Part shown: positions 44,150 to 55,360 of the stretch, piece after piece
Position numbering within the stretch: the stretch's first letter is position 1
How the letters are laid out: the number at the start of each line of letters is the position of its first letter
Source: Platanthera guangdongensis
Lineage: Eukaryota > Streptophyta > Magnoliopsida > Asparagales > Orchidaceae
Reading direction: 5' to 3'
Assembly (NCBI GenBank): GCA_039583875.1
Contig: CM077158.1
Coordinates: 118,231,900 to 118,295,899 of the forward strand
Length of the DNA: 64,000 nt
Program-made: the position numbers and the translations under genes
The notes under the pieces: generated by a model
The model's database searches: none
Told to the model about the DNA's origin: nothing
The model's input: only the letters and a program-made list of their open reading frames with translations

Positions 44150-46266
44150 TATTGGGTCTATTGATCCCAATATCCCAGATTTGTAAGACGTCATACGAGT
44201 CAATGACATACACGCATAATGTATTTGATGTATGCTTTAGTTCATGCATGTAGGTAGTCCAGGATTGAACATATGAAGAAAAATGAGTTTGGCGGTTAAC
44301 TCAAAATTCGTTGAGCTCAGCTCGCAGTTCGTCGAGCTCAGCTCGTTGGTCGTCGAGGTAAGCTCAACACTTATGGCGCTAAAGCCAGAAAAATTTACTA
44401 AGCCAAATAGTACTGAGACCATTGAGAAGATAAGAGTTCATCGAGCTCAGCCCACAGATCGTTGAACGCATCTAAAGCCAGAAAAACTGACGAAGGAAAA
44501 AAGTGTTGAGATAGCTGAGATAGCTGAGAAGAAAGTACTGAGATAACTGATAAGAAAGCATTGAGACTGCTGAGAAAAAGCGCTGAGACAAAAGGTTGTC
44601 TCGGAAGTTAAGGATAAAGCGCGAAGACCGTTGAGAAGAAAGCGCTGAGATAGGAGCTTGTCTTAAGTACTAATAAGAAAACACTGAAACTGCGGAGACC
44701 GCTAAGACATAATGCGCTGAGACAGAAGCTTGTCTCAACTATTAATAAGAATTGCTGAGACCGCTGAGAAAAATCCAGATAAAATTCACAAGTTCAGAAG
44801 CGTTGAGTGGCAATACAAATGGCGTTGAGTAACTTAACATCACTCAACGCTTTATGGATTTCCGGAATATTTTCTAAGTCCAGATGGTGATGACCATTAT
44901 TAACGTCATCAAAGTCAACTTACATGTAGCCATTACGGAAATGCTATAATGGCACCGAAAGCTGCTTTGTCCTTTTCTAAAGGAGATGGGGCTCACCAAT
45001 CCTTGCCTGGGCACACATATAATTTCGTCGTTGGTTTAAATCAACGCATATAAAAAGGAAAAAGAAAAAGGATTAGGGCAACAAAAAAGATCAAACGAAA
45101 AAAAAACAAACGCTGAAAATATAGAAATAAATCTAGTGGCGGTTAGACATCCTCTTCTCCATCAAGCTTGAAAGTCCAAGTCCAGCAGAGATAGCCTGAA
45201 AGGCAAAGGAAGTTATATGAAGATCTTCAAGTTCAACAAGATAGTTCTTTACAGAATAGAGAAGTTGATTCATCCATTCAGCAAGCTGATAGTTGTTCAT
45301 CTGTGCAACAGAAAAGAGTTAGATGTAGAAGAGGACTAATTCCTTCTACAGTTATTGTGCTTAACTGATATCTGCTCAGTCCAGCAAGGTAGACTCAGAG
45401 ATTTAACTCTGAGTCAGTTATTTTATTTTTCTTAAACATTCTGTATTTACTTCCTGTAGGATTCAGTTTATCTGAATCCTAGTTTAGGGCACTTTGTGCC
45501 TGAGGTAGGTGACTAATTACTCTCTGAGGTAGGTTCCCCGTTGGAGTACTGAGGTAAGATCCAAGTGTAGATCTGAGATATAGGGCTTAATTGCCTAAGG
45601 TAGGAGAGAGTTATTCTCTGAGGTAGGATCCAAGTATGGATCTGAGGCAGGGCTGTCCTCCCAGCCTAAGTGTAGGGCCTTGTCCCTGAGGTAGGTTACT
45701 GGAGAGTCACTGAGCTGTAGGTGATAAGTATGTTACTGAGTTGTAGGACTTGGAGGAGGCTAAGCTATAGGTACATGGAAGGGTACTAAGTTGTAAGAGT
45801 GTTGCAGCACTTTGAGAGTAGAGTTGTGTGTCTGAAGCTGTAGGGCTAAAGAGCCTGAGTTGTAGGTCTTAGAAATAGGTGATCAGTGGATCAATGAGCT
45901 GTAGGAGCTCTGCAGGGCTCTGAGGTAGGAACCCTTGTGGTTCTAAGTTTGGATTCTGTGAAGAATCTATTTATAAGGCTGAGGCCTGAGGTGTAAGCTC
46001 TGAGGAGTATAGTGGTGGAGTTTGTGTCTAGTCCAACAAATAAGTTGAATAGGTGTGAGGGAAAGTGGATGTACACAATTGGGGAACCACTATAAATCTT
46101 TGTGTGTTTATTGTGTGCTTGTTTTCTGATTTATTGCAGGTGCTAAGGACAAGCTCTAGATAGATCATCTTAAATCTTAAAAATCAGCAAAAAACTAAGA
46201 AAACCTCAAACACCTATTCACACCCCCCTCTAGGTGATTACCTAACCTTAAGTTAAATAACTTTCA
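44150..46266 (+). repeat. 3' LTR of element F
   Basis: Homologous to 24528-26658 throughout, starting TATTGGGTCTATTGATCCC (a changed second base compared with TGTTGTGTC) and ending AACTTTCA. It has the same dyad arrays (44305-44470, 44510-44790), TATA box (45048) and ggggaaccactataaat box (46080). Divergence between the two LTRs is clearly higher than for G or Y. Confidence 0.9.
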
Positions 46267-47385
46267 CTATATTTCCTGATTATGTTTTTCATTTAAGAAA
46301 AGCTATGTATAGGTTGAAGAAGGCCCCTAGAGCATGGTATGAAACCTTATTTATCTTTCTCATTGTGAAAAAATTCAAGGGGGAAGATAGAAAAGACATT
46401 ATTCCTAAGGGGAGTCAAGGTTAAGATAATTCTAGTCCAAATTTATGTCGATGACATAATTTTTGGGCCTACCTATGATAAACTTTACAGGAAGTTTGTC
46501 AAACTTATGCAAGAGAAGATTGATATGAATAGCATCGGGGAAATCAAGAATTTTTTGGGGCTCCAAGTTAGACAGTCTAGTGATGAATTATTCATCTCTA
46601 AGTCTAAGTTCACCAAGGATTTAATCAAAAAATTTGGAATGGAGAGGGCCTCCATAATGAAAACACCTATTATGTCAAATATGTCAATAGACAAGGATGG
46701 GACTGGGAAACCTATTGATGAAACCTTGTATAGGCATAATTGGATCCCTCTTATACTTGACTACTATAGGCCAGATATTATGTATGTTAGATGTGTTTGT
46801 GCTGCGTACCAGACATGCCATAAAGAGTCTCATTATTCTATTGCTAAAATAATTTTGAGATATCTCAAGGGCACACCTGATCTTGGTCTATGGTACACTA
46901 GGAATAGTGATTTTAAACTAATTGGGTATTTAGAGGTACATTTTTCAGGTTATAGAGAAGACCGAAAAATCACCTATAACACATGTCATTTTCTTGGGAG
47001 GAGACTAGTACGTTGCAGTAGCAAGAAGGAGACTAGTGTAGCCATATTCACTGCAGAATCATAGTATATTTCAGTTCGGAGTTGTTGTGCACAATGATTA
47101 TGTATTCAACATCAACTCCAAAATTATAATTTTTAGTTAAGTAAAAATCTAATGTATTGTGATTCATCTAGTTTTATCTCAATTGCTAAGAATCTTGTGT
47201 CTCGTAGTAGGACTAAGCACATTAAGATTAGATATCATTTCATTAGAGAGCATATTGATAAGGAAGACATCAATCATGAGTTTGTCCCCACAAACAAACA
47301 AGTGGATGATATCTTCACTAAGCCACTTTATGATGCCAAGTTCAACAACTTCAAATTTGAGTTAGGTATGTAGAACTTGGAGTAA
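46267..47385 (+). pseudogene. pol: Reverse transcriptase C-terminal part and RNase H of H
   Basis: Continues the RT of 24195-24527 after element [30 protein letters not shown], a frameshift, [19 protein letters not shown] with an intact YVDD at about 46445, and FLGLQVRQSSDELFISKSKF. RNase H has [14 protein letters not shown], a changed GYLEVHFSGYRED core (Asp to Glu/His shifts), stops at 47063 and nearby, and then HIKIRYHFIREHIDKEDI and VDDIFTKPLYDAKF. Confidence 0.87.
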
Positions 47386-47796
47386 CATCATTATCTTTAC
47401 ATGCATATGTGCAGTGGGAGCGATTACCCTTTTGTACGAAATCAAGAAAGAATAGGGACTAACTGTCCAGGAGTTGAGAGCGTTGAGACATCTTCGGGCG
47501 TAGAAAGTGTCGAGAGTGTTGAGACAACTTCGGACATTGAAAGCGTTGAGTGCACTAAATGCATTTATTTTGGCGGTTCAGATCTCAGCTAAGTCTAGGG
47601 ATTAATTTCAACCGTTGACCAAATCTTGTGAATCACGACTGGTATGCACCTCTTCATATTCTCAAATATGGATAAATATAAATAGAAATGTGTTCCTAAA
47701 ATAATACACATAGTTCCCTGCCCTATTCGACTCTATACATCCCTACCGAGGTGTTCACAATCAAGCTCTTCAACTCTCCAAAATTTCAAAGGTTCA
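47386..47796 (+). promoter_or_regulatory. Spacer with dyad words and TATA box before third ORF of H
   Basis: Words gcgttgagac, gtgtcgagagtgttgagac and similar lie at 47478-47560. A TATA-like TAAATATAAATAGAAAT follows at 47673-47689, and the ORF starts at 47797. The spacer in element D has the same order and the identical 17-base box. A promoter role is inferred. Confidence 0.5.
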
Positions 47797-48226
47797 ATGG
47801 CACCCAAAGGAGTTGATTTCATATTCGAGGGATCTAAACTTGTTAGGAATTATTTCAAGGATGCTCCTGAAGAAATATAGCTAGTTCTTCATCTTCTGAC
47901 GGCTTCCGACCTAGAATTCATTATGTTAAAACAAAGCTCAATCTGGAAATGAGAAGTGTTAGAACTATATACAAATGCCAAAGTGGACTGTTCTTCCATT
48001 AAAATTAAGACTTCAATCAGTGGAATTATTATTAAGATTTCCTCATGGAGGTTGAACAAAGCTCTGAACCTGACTACGTTTGGGTCGACATATAAGAAAG
48101 ATGAACTATTTCTTGAGGAGGTGAAGTCAACTCTTAAATGGTGTGGCCTATCATAGCACACCACTGGTTCCATACTGAGTGCATTCTAGAACAAAACTTG
48201 GGTAGAATTCTCTCCTTATACCTTCT
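47797..48226 (+). pseudogene. Third ORF (env-position) of element H, truncated
   Basis: Starts at the ATG at 47797 (MAPKGVDFIFEGSKLVRNYF). Similarity to D's third ORF runs through LVLHLLTASDLEF and LELYTNAKV (D: FFQHAKV) to WRLNKALNL (D: VSQFLQLPV). Stops lie near 47878 and 47950 and again after WCGLS at 48154. It is cut by the LTR of element B at about 48226. The function of the family is unknown; location downstream of pol is typical of SIRE elements. Confidence 0.65.
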
Positions 48227-49930
48227 AAAAGAGAGGGTTAGACATGATATACTCTAGGGGGTGGGGGTGAATAGAGTATCTTTTAAATCTTTAAAACTTT
48301 TTGCTGTTAATAAAATCAACAGAGTAGGGCAGCTATTTGATACCAAAATTTGCTGTAAGTAAAAGAGTAACCTAAGATAAACTAATCTACCACAGGCACA
48401 TCAAAATTAAACTAACTAACACAAGATCAGCAAAACTAACTAGCACAGGCACAACAAGAACAGAAAGGAAAGACGGCAACCAGACAACACAAGAATTTTT
48501 ATAGTGGTTCCCCAACTTGGGTACATCCACTCTTCTACCACCCTGGTAGGAATCCACTAACAGGTTTTGATCAGGTGACTGCCACCAATGAGCTTTTGAT
48601 CAGGTGCTCAAAAACTAACCCAAGTCTTTTGATCAGGTGACTTGCAACCAAGGAATAACTTTTGAAGGGAGTTAAAGAACCCTTTGTACAGTGAGGGGGT
48701 GAGAGAGTTATGGTGTCTTCTCTTTCTCAAATATAACTGAGAAGACTAGTGGATCTTTGATGTTATCAAAGCTCCCCCTGAGTTATTGAGTTATTTAGGA
48801 AGATTAGAGCTTTGCTTCAGGGTGAGTAGGTATTCTATCATTATCCTTGACCAGAAGAGATCCAGGAACTTCTTGACTGATGAAGATATGTTGTCCTTGA
48901 AGAATCCTGGAGTGAAGAAAGAAGAAGACTCTTGATTTGGATGGATGTTTAACTTCTTCTTCAGCAGTGTCAAGGTGAAGACCAGATTCTTTTTCTGCAC
49001 AGAGAAGAATTTGAATGAATGTTGCTGTGTATCTTCTCTGTGATTTGTATCTTGTTCTTTTTTGTCTCACTGTTGACAACGAGGAGGAAAATCACTTTTA
49101 TATTCCCAATGGAATTTGTCCTTTGAATTTTTGAATTCCTTCCTTCATTGATTACTAACGGCCTAGAGAATGTAAAATTCTGGTGGAGAGAATGTCTGCA
49201 TTAATTGGATTTCCCCAACCGGCCCGTTGAAAAATTGCAAGTAATAATCCTGATGAATGCCATTATCAATTCTTCTTCTAACGGTAATATTCAGAGAATA
49301 TTAAGCATTGACTACTCAGGAATTACTGTAATAAAATAAGGATAGATGGAAGAAAAAATCCAAGTCTGGATCTGCACAAAAATCGTCGAGCAAAGAACAA
49401 AATTCGTCTACCTGAGATCCAAGATCGTCGAGCTGAGAAGTCATGTTCGTCGACCAGATAATTGTTGTTCGTCGACCTGAGATCCAAGATCGTCGACCTG
49501 AGAACAACTAATTGCTTTCTGATATACACTTACCAATTCTGTGCACTAAGATCGTCGAGCTGATAACATAGATTCATCGACTGGAGTTCAGAGATATGTT
49601 TCTGGACTTAGAATGTTGAAGTACAGCATCCAGAAATCAACGACCTGAGAACTAAGTTCTTCGGGCTCAACTCAAAGATTTGTCTCTGAGTTCGTCGAGC
49701 TGAGCACGACATTTGTCGAGCTGAGTTCAACGAACGTCGAACTCACTTTCCTGAAACTAATTTTTCTCTAAGTCTTGAGCCTTCTCCAGTCTATTGTTGG
49801 CTGGTCCATGTAATGTTTACTCTAAAGAAATGGCCTAGACTCAAGGACACAAACATGACCCTGGCTATACAAGGTGGGTAAATAATCCTAGTTTAGTGAA
49901 CCTATCTCAAATCCTACTAGGGATCCAACA
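48227..49930 (-). repeat. 3' LTR of element B
   Basis: On the minus strand it starts TGTTGGATCCC at 49930. U3 has gtcgagctgag / ttcgtcgacctgag words at 49380-49740. The TATA box AATATAAAAG is at 49095-49104. Then come the shared ggggaaccactat box (48500) and the ccccctagagtatatc box at 48250. The left border is placed by alignment with the LTR of Y and is uncertain by a few bases. Confidence 0.85.
49095..49104 (-). promoter_or_regulatory. TATA box of B LTR
   Basis: The minus strand reads AATATAAAAG, about 280 bases downstream of the dyad-word array. Confidence 0.6.
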
Positions 49931-49948
49931 ATCTCCTCCCTATTTTGG
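49931..49948 (-). other. Polypurine tract of element B
   Basis: The minus strand reads AAAATAGGGAGGAGAT directly before TGTTGG, an analogue of the AAATAGGGGGAGAT tract of X and Y. Confidence 0.85.
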
Positions 49949-50108
49949 TGAGGTCACTAATTACTGACACAAAATATTTACAAAGCAAGAGAAAGATATA
50001 CCTGGCAGAAAACTTTAAAACATGCAGCAGATATATATATACAGAGAGCTTTGTATCTGGAAATAAATAAACAGTTTTAAGACAACAAAAAGAATAAACA
50101 GTTAAGAT

Positions 50109-53065
50109 TCATTTCTTCTGCTTTGGCTCCTTTTGCTTAACCTCTTTAGCCTTATCACCAGGCTGAGTAAACTTGATTTCTCTATTTGGATTGGCTGCTT
50201 GAGTCTTTGTCATGGTCATATCAGCAGCTCCAATAATATTTAGGGAAGTAGCTCTTGACACCACAGCTTCTCGATGTAATTTAATGTAATCATCAACATT
50301 AAAGAATTTGTTAGCTTTTGCAAACCTGTTGAGTTCTTCCTTCCTGTACTTTGACATTGTTGTGTATTCAGAGGGATCCTTGCCTTCAACTTTTGCCTTG
50401 TTGATCATAGATAGGCCAACCAATTCTTGTTACCTAGCCATGCTTGCAGTAGTAGCTATTTCTTGATCCTCAAATGGAACAAGAGGACATGTAGGTCTCT
50501 TTGTACTTTCAGCCTTTTTAATGTTCAGTAGTTTGTTGTAGATGATGTTGTTGATATTGATGTTGCTGCTATTGATGCTGCATGCCTGAGGAGTTGTGCA
50601 TGTGCTGACTGCTCCCAGAAGAAGAAGATCTACCATGCTGTCTCTGATAGGTTTGATATTGGGTAGTCCTCTGAGATGAAGAGCCTTAAGCACCAACAGC
50701 AGGTGGAGGAGGAGGTGGAGGGTCTTTCCTGTATCTCTATGGAGGAGGTGAATACTTCCTGCTTTTCTTCCTGTCCTTCTGCTGATTTTTGGACAGCCAA
50801 ATCCAAACTGGCATGCCCTTGTATGGAGTAATATTCTGAAGAATATAGTATGAAGTATAATATATTGGGTTTGGCTTTGGAGCAAGAGCTGGTGGGGCTT
50901 TCCTTTTCTTAGAAATTTTCTTTTTATTAGCAGAGGGACTGTCATCTGAATCCTTTTCATGATCATCATCTGAGGAGTCTTGTGGATTATCATAAAAGCA
51001 TTACTTTCTTTCAAAGCCTGTATAAATATCAATAGTTTTTCTACATGGGGAGGAGCTGGAGGAAGAACTGGAGCTGGAGCTATAGAATTATACACATCAG
51101 TGCTTTCATCAACTGATTTATTTTCTTCTTCAATATCGGCCATGATCAACTCATCAAGATCAGGCATGGGGCTATCATACATAATGAATGTTGGAGCAGA
51201 AATGACTCTGGGAGGGGATGAAATAATGAAGGAATCAGATCTGGGTGGAGATGGAATGACAGGAACCTCTGTGTTCGCAAAACTAGCCATGAGTTACATG
51301 GCAACCTTGGGGCTTATTGGGGAGGTATAAGGAACTATAGCCATGGATGGTTTTATGTTGTATTGTGGAAGAGAGTTCAAATGAACTATATCAAAAATAT
51401 TCAACAAATTCAAAAGATCTACTGTGGGATTTATAATGTAATCAACAACAGTTTGTATTTCCTCTCTGACTGTCACATCCAAATCCATATCATATTCAAT
51501 AAAATTGATTAAATCAATCAAATCATCAGCTACTTCTGCTTCTACTTCTGCTGCTGCTTCTTCTGCTGCTGCTGCTTCTACTTCTACTGCTGCTGCTTCT
51601 ACTTCTGTTGCTGCTGCTACTTCTTCACAGAGTATCTCCCCCAGCCTGATTTCAGTGGGTACTAGAGTCAGGCCCCTGACTGAAGAAGGTGGGATGGAGA
51701 GAGCGGAGATTTGAGCAGCAAGAGAAGAGATGGAAGAAGCAAGAGGTGAAATAGCCTCTGCTATGAGAGTTTTGAGGAGGGAAGTGAGAAGTGCTAGAAG
51801 AGGTGTAATGATGGAGGGGTCAAGTTGTAGGAATGCAGGAGGGGTCTCAGTGGAGACAGAAGGATGAATGGAAGATGATGGTGGAGGAGGAGGTGGAGAA
51901 TCTAGCAATTGCTCATCTGCAGGGGGTGGAGTATGAAGGGGGGATGAAATCAGATTGAAGGATGTTAGGGATGACAGATTGGAAAGGGAAATGTTGTCCA
52001 GATGTTGTGGTAGAGGGGATGAGGGTGGTGATGGAGGTGGTGTAGGAAAGTGAATATGAGTTTGTGGAGGTGATGTATGAGAGTGAATATGAGGTGGAGT
52101 ACCATGTTGTGATGGAGTTGGTGTACTATGGGGGGATGGAGTATGAGAGTGAGTATGATTTTGTGATGGAGGTACTGGAGATGATGGAGTTGGTGTACCA
52201 CCTGGTGTTGGAAAATGGACTGGGGTATGAACTGGTGAGGTGAGTTGGTGTACCATTTGGGGATGACTTTGGATGGCTGGAGGTGGTGGAAGAGAAGATG
52301 GAGCATCTTCATCGGGGTGGGGAGTGCCTGGAGCAGCCCTTGTACTCTCAGGAGGCCTGGAGGAAGAGGAAGAAGCCTTGGATGGCTTGGTGATATCCTC
52401 TCCCACCTGCCAAAAAGGGCACAAGTGAGCCTCTTGGAGGCATTAATGAATATGGTCGTTGTGAACAGGGATTCAGCAGCCTTTTCCTGAAGGAAGATTC
52501 CCAGAATTCTTCGAAAACACACCTCTTTCTTAGTGTTCTTTTTCGTGATCAACTCAAACATAATCTTAGCCCAATTTACATGCTTCTTGTTCACCACAGC
52601 ACACATCACCAGTAATTTATGCCTAGTGATGTAGTCATGGGCTATATGCTTACCCAGCAGTACTTTGCCCACAACATTTACTAGAAACTTATATTCAGCA
52701 GATAAATGTTTCTTCAGCAGTTTGTTTGGTGTTGCTCCAGAATAACCCATCTTATTTAACATTTCATCAAATTCTTCACTCTCAATCTCCAGTTCTTCTG
52801 CACCATTAGTTAATCCAAAAATCTCAGTCAGGATGGCGGGGGTAAGAGAGACTTCATTACCCGATATTGTGCCTGTCATGGTGTTCTCATCTATGGTAGA
52901 GGAAGTGTAAACCCATTCTCTAATCTCTGTACCGGTTATCTTTATTCTGGTGGTCATCAAATTCTTCAACTGTTGATCTTAAAGAAGTTGCAGAATCTCT
53001 AGGAAGATGTGATCAGAGTGTTGAAATGACTCAAAATCTATATCAAATCATGAATCAAACTTCAT
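50109..53065 (-). pseudogene. Long third ORF (env-position) of element B
   Basis: Begins near the ATG at 53065 with early stops; the long frame opens at 52969. Residues 1-200 of that frame hold the plant-transposon domain (LTPAILTEIFGLTNG, NVVGKVLLGKHIAHDYITRH). A frameshift near 52430 leads to a Pro/His/Thr-rich region of about 150 residues, a hydrophobic stretch (ITPLLALLTSLLKTLIAEAI) at about 51800-51740, a Glu/Ala tract encoded by a trinucleotide repeat at 51537-51620, and further frames to 50109. Downstream-of-pol position, Pro-rich region and a hydrophobic segment fit the env-like ORF reported for SIRE1. I see no signal peptide, so envelope function is not supported. Confidence 0.75.
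51537..51620. repeat. Trinucleotide repeat (tct/gct) in third ORF of B
   Basis: ttctgctgctgcttctacttct-type units give alternating Glu, Ala and Val in the minus-strand frame. It is likely prone to length change. Confidence 0.85.
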
Positions 53066-53167
53066 TTCTCCAAGACTGCTTGCGGGAATCGCAATGAGTT
53101 CGCATGCAACAAAAACAAAAGAGATCAAGCGCAAGAGAACTGAAAGCGTGGGATTGAGGTCGAAGAA

Positions 53168-53485
53168 AAACCTAGATATAGGATTTTTCAGAATATGAAT
53201 CGACAAACTCTGTTCAGCGAAAACTTGGAAAATTATTCAATCTGAGATCGACGAAATCTTCTATAGTTAAAAAATTCGTCGATCTTAGTCTAAAGGTTTG
53301 AAAATATTTCGTCGAGCTCTGTTCGACAAAAATTTTACTGAAGCAGATTCATCGATCTCCGTTCGACGAAAATAATTTCACTCATAGGGAGTTCATCGAT
53401 CTCCATTCAACGATTATCTCTAGAACCTTTCACAGTCTGTCGATCTTCGTTCGACAAACTTTGAAAAATTTGACGACTACAGACA
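53168..53485 (-). promoter_or_regulatory. Dyad words and TATA-like box before third ORF of B
   Basis: ttcgtcgatct / ttcgacgaaaat words run from 53485 to 53200, and a TCCTATATCTAGG box is at 53168-53181. The first ATG of the third ORF is about 100 bases downstream. The layout matches the spacers of D and H, although the box sequence differs. Confidence 0.45.
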
Positions 53486-53524
53486 GAAATCAATTTAAGT
53501 CTTCTCCATTTATCATAGCAAGTT

Positions 53525-54054
53525 GATTTATAAAGAACAAGTGATTTCTTTCATACAGGGGTTTGTTGAAAATATCTGCTCTTTGTAAATCAGTGTAGAT
53601 ATAGACAAGATTAATTTTTTTTGTCTACACACTCTCAAATTAAATGATGTCTAATGTTTATATGCTTGGTCCTACAGTGATAGACTGGACTCTGTGCTAT
53701 GGATATAGAACTTGTGTTATCATATAATAGAGTTGAATTATTTAAGTTGAACTCATTGTCCAGGAGTTGGTTTTGAATCCACAGCATCTGGGGACAGCAA
53801 CTGCCAGCTGCAATATATTTTGCTTCTGCAGTTGATGTACACACAGATGGCTGCTTCTTGCTAAACCATGACACTAATCTCATACCAAGGAACTGGCATG
53901 TCCCTGAGGTACTTTTTTTGTCTACCCTGCATCCAGCAAATTTAGTATCTGAGTATCCAATTAACTCAAATTCTGACTCATTAGGATACCGGAGTCCTAG
54001 ACTAAGATAACTCTTTATATATCTCAAAATGTTTTTTAGGAAAACTAGGTGAGA
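53525..54054 (-). pseudogene. pol: RNase H of element B
   Basis: YIKSYLSLGLRYPNESEFEL, GYSDTKFAGCRVDKKSTSGT, STAEAKYIAAGSCCPQMLWI and LLYDNTSSISIAQSP keep the acidic residues; HINIRHHLI is followed by a stop at 53635 before the usual tail. A one-codon stop separates it from the RT end (FQVNPK*SH). Confidence 0.87.
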
Positions 54055-55000
54055 TTATTTAGGGTTCACTTGGAACCTAGCACAAAGACATGTAGCAAAC
54101 ATTATGTCAGATCTGCTAGCTGTAAGATATAGTAGGGACCCAATAATGCCCTTATATAATTTTTGATCAACAGGTTTCCCATGTTCATCAAAATCTATTA
54201 CAACATTAGTGGCCATGGGTGTTTTCTTTGCTGAGGCATTAGCCATCCCAAATTTCTTAAAAAGCTCCTTAGCATACCTAATCTGGGATATGAAGATGTC
54301 ATCAGGTAGGTGCTTCACTTGGAGACCAACAAGTAGGAGAGCTCACTCATGCTACTCATTTCAAACTTTGAATGCATGAGGTCCGCAAACCATTTACATA
54401 GTTTAGAATCTGTATACCCAAATATAATGTCATCTACATAAATTTGTACCAACAATATTTGATCCTTATGGTGCCTAGTGAATAATGTTCGATCTACAAT
54501 GCCTTTAGTAAATTTATGCTCTATCAAGAAGCTAGCTAAGGTCTCATACCAAGCTCTTGGAGCTTGCTTTAAACCATAAAGAGCTTTATGCAATCTAAAG
54601 ATATATGAAGGAAAAGTTGGAGAGATAAAACCTGAAGGTTGATCAACATAAACCTCTTCTTTAAGTACTTCATTTAGAAAGGCACTCTTAGCATCCATCT
54701 GATAGACTTTGAACTTCTTATATGCAGCATAAGCAAGGAAGATCCTGATTGCTTCTAACCTTGCAACTGGTGCAAAAGTTTGGTAATAGTCTATTCCTTC
54801 TTCTTGCCTATAACCTTGAGCAACAAGCCTAGCCTTATTTCTCACAAATACACCTTGGGCATCTAGCTTGTTCCTATATAATAATTTAGTTCAAATGAAT
54901 GTATAGTCTTTGGGACTTGGAACTAAATCCCAAACTCTGCATCTCTCAAATTAATTGAGTTCCTCTTGCATTGCAATGATCCAGTGGGGATCTTGCTCAG
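54055..55000 (-). pseudogene. pol: Reverse transcriptase of element B
   Basis: An unbroken 176-codon frame from 54845 has [57 protein letters not shown] and [15 protein letters not shown] with intact YVDD near 54430. A frameshift at about 54318 precedes KHLPDDIFISQIRYAKELF and [20 protein letters not shown]. The segment before 54845 (WIAMQEELN) contains a stop. It needs two repairs to be continuous with RH. Confidence 0.9.
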
Positions 55001-55009
55001 CCTCTTTTA

Positions 55010-55300
55010 TGGATTGAGGCTCAACTTGAGAGAGGAAACAGGCATGCATCACATCTTGGTTGAGTTGATGCCTTGTCTGTACACCTACTGACATGTCTCC
55101 AATCACTTGAGATCTAGGGTGATCCTTTAGTATGACAAAATCAGTGGGTGGAGTTGGTTCAGCAATAGCATTTGGAATTAATTCCTCTTGTGGAATAAAG
55201 TTAGCTATTGGAATAGTTGGTTCAGCAATAGCATTTGGAATTAATTCCTCTTGTGGAATAAAGTTAGCTATTGGAATAGGTTCAGCCACTTCCAAAAATT
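55010..55300 (-). other. pol: Linker of B pol with 66-base tandem repeat
   Basis: Two direct copies of a unit encoding IPIANFIPQEELIPNAIAEP lie at about 55147-55283. The linker joins integrase to reverse transcriptase and ends SQVEPQSIKEAEQDPHW. Confidence 0.8.
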
Positions 55301-55360
55301 CATCTTCACTATCTTCATTGGCTTGTGGAGGAGGAGGTGATATACCCTCTTATGGAAGGT

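Larger units (their letters stand above)
24528..46266 (+). mobile_element. Element F: full-length copia, split by Athila element G
   Basis: It has two LTRs (2131 and 2117 bases), a primer site TTGTATCAGAGG, gag with two knuckles, PR, INT, RT and RH in copia order, and a polypurine-like AAATTGGGTGAGAT before the 3' LTR. Without G it would be about 10.4 kb. There is no third ORF between RH and the 3' LTR, unlike D, B and H. Many nonsense codons in gag and altered catalytic residues show it is inactive. Confidence 0.9.
23464..48226 (+). mobile_element. Element H: SIRE-like copia, truncated at both ends and split by F
   Basis: It begins abruptly inside the integrase and ends inside its third ORF against the LTR of element B. 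Its RT is interrupted at 24527 by element F and resumes at 46267. The left RT half ends with a [12 protein letters not shown] motif and the right half begins TIFPDYVFHLRKAMYRL, which are adjacent in related copia enzymes. Target duplication of F is degraded (CTAAC against CTATA). All frames contain stops. Confidence 0.85.

Noticed and set aside
50109..52969. B's third ORF as a true retroviral envelope gene
   Set aside because: Only position and a Pro-rich/hydrophobic layout support it; there is no signal peptide, cleavage site or clear membrane topology.
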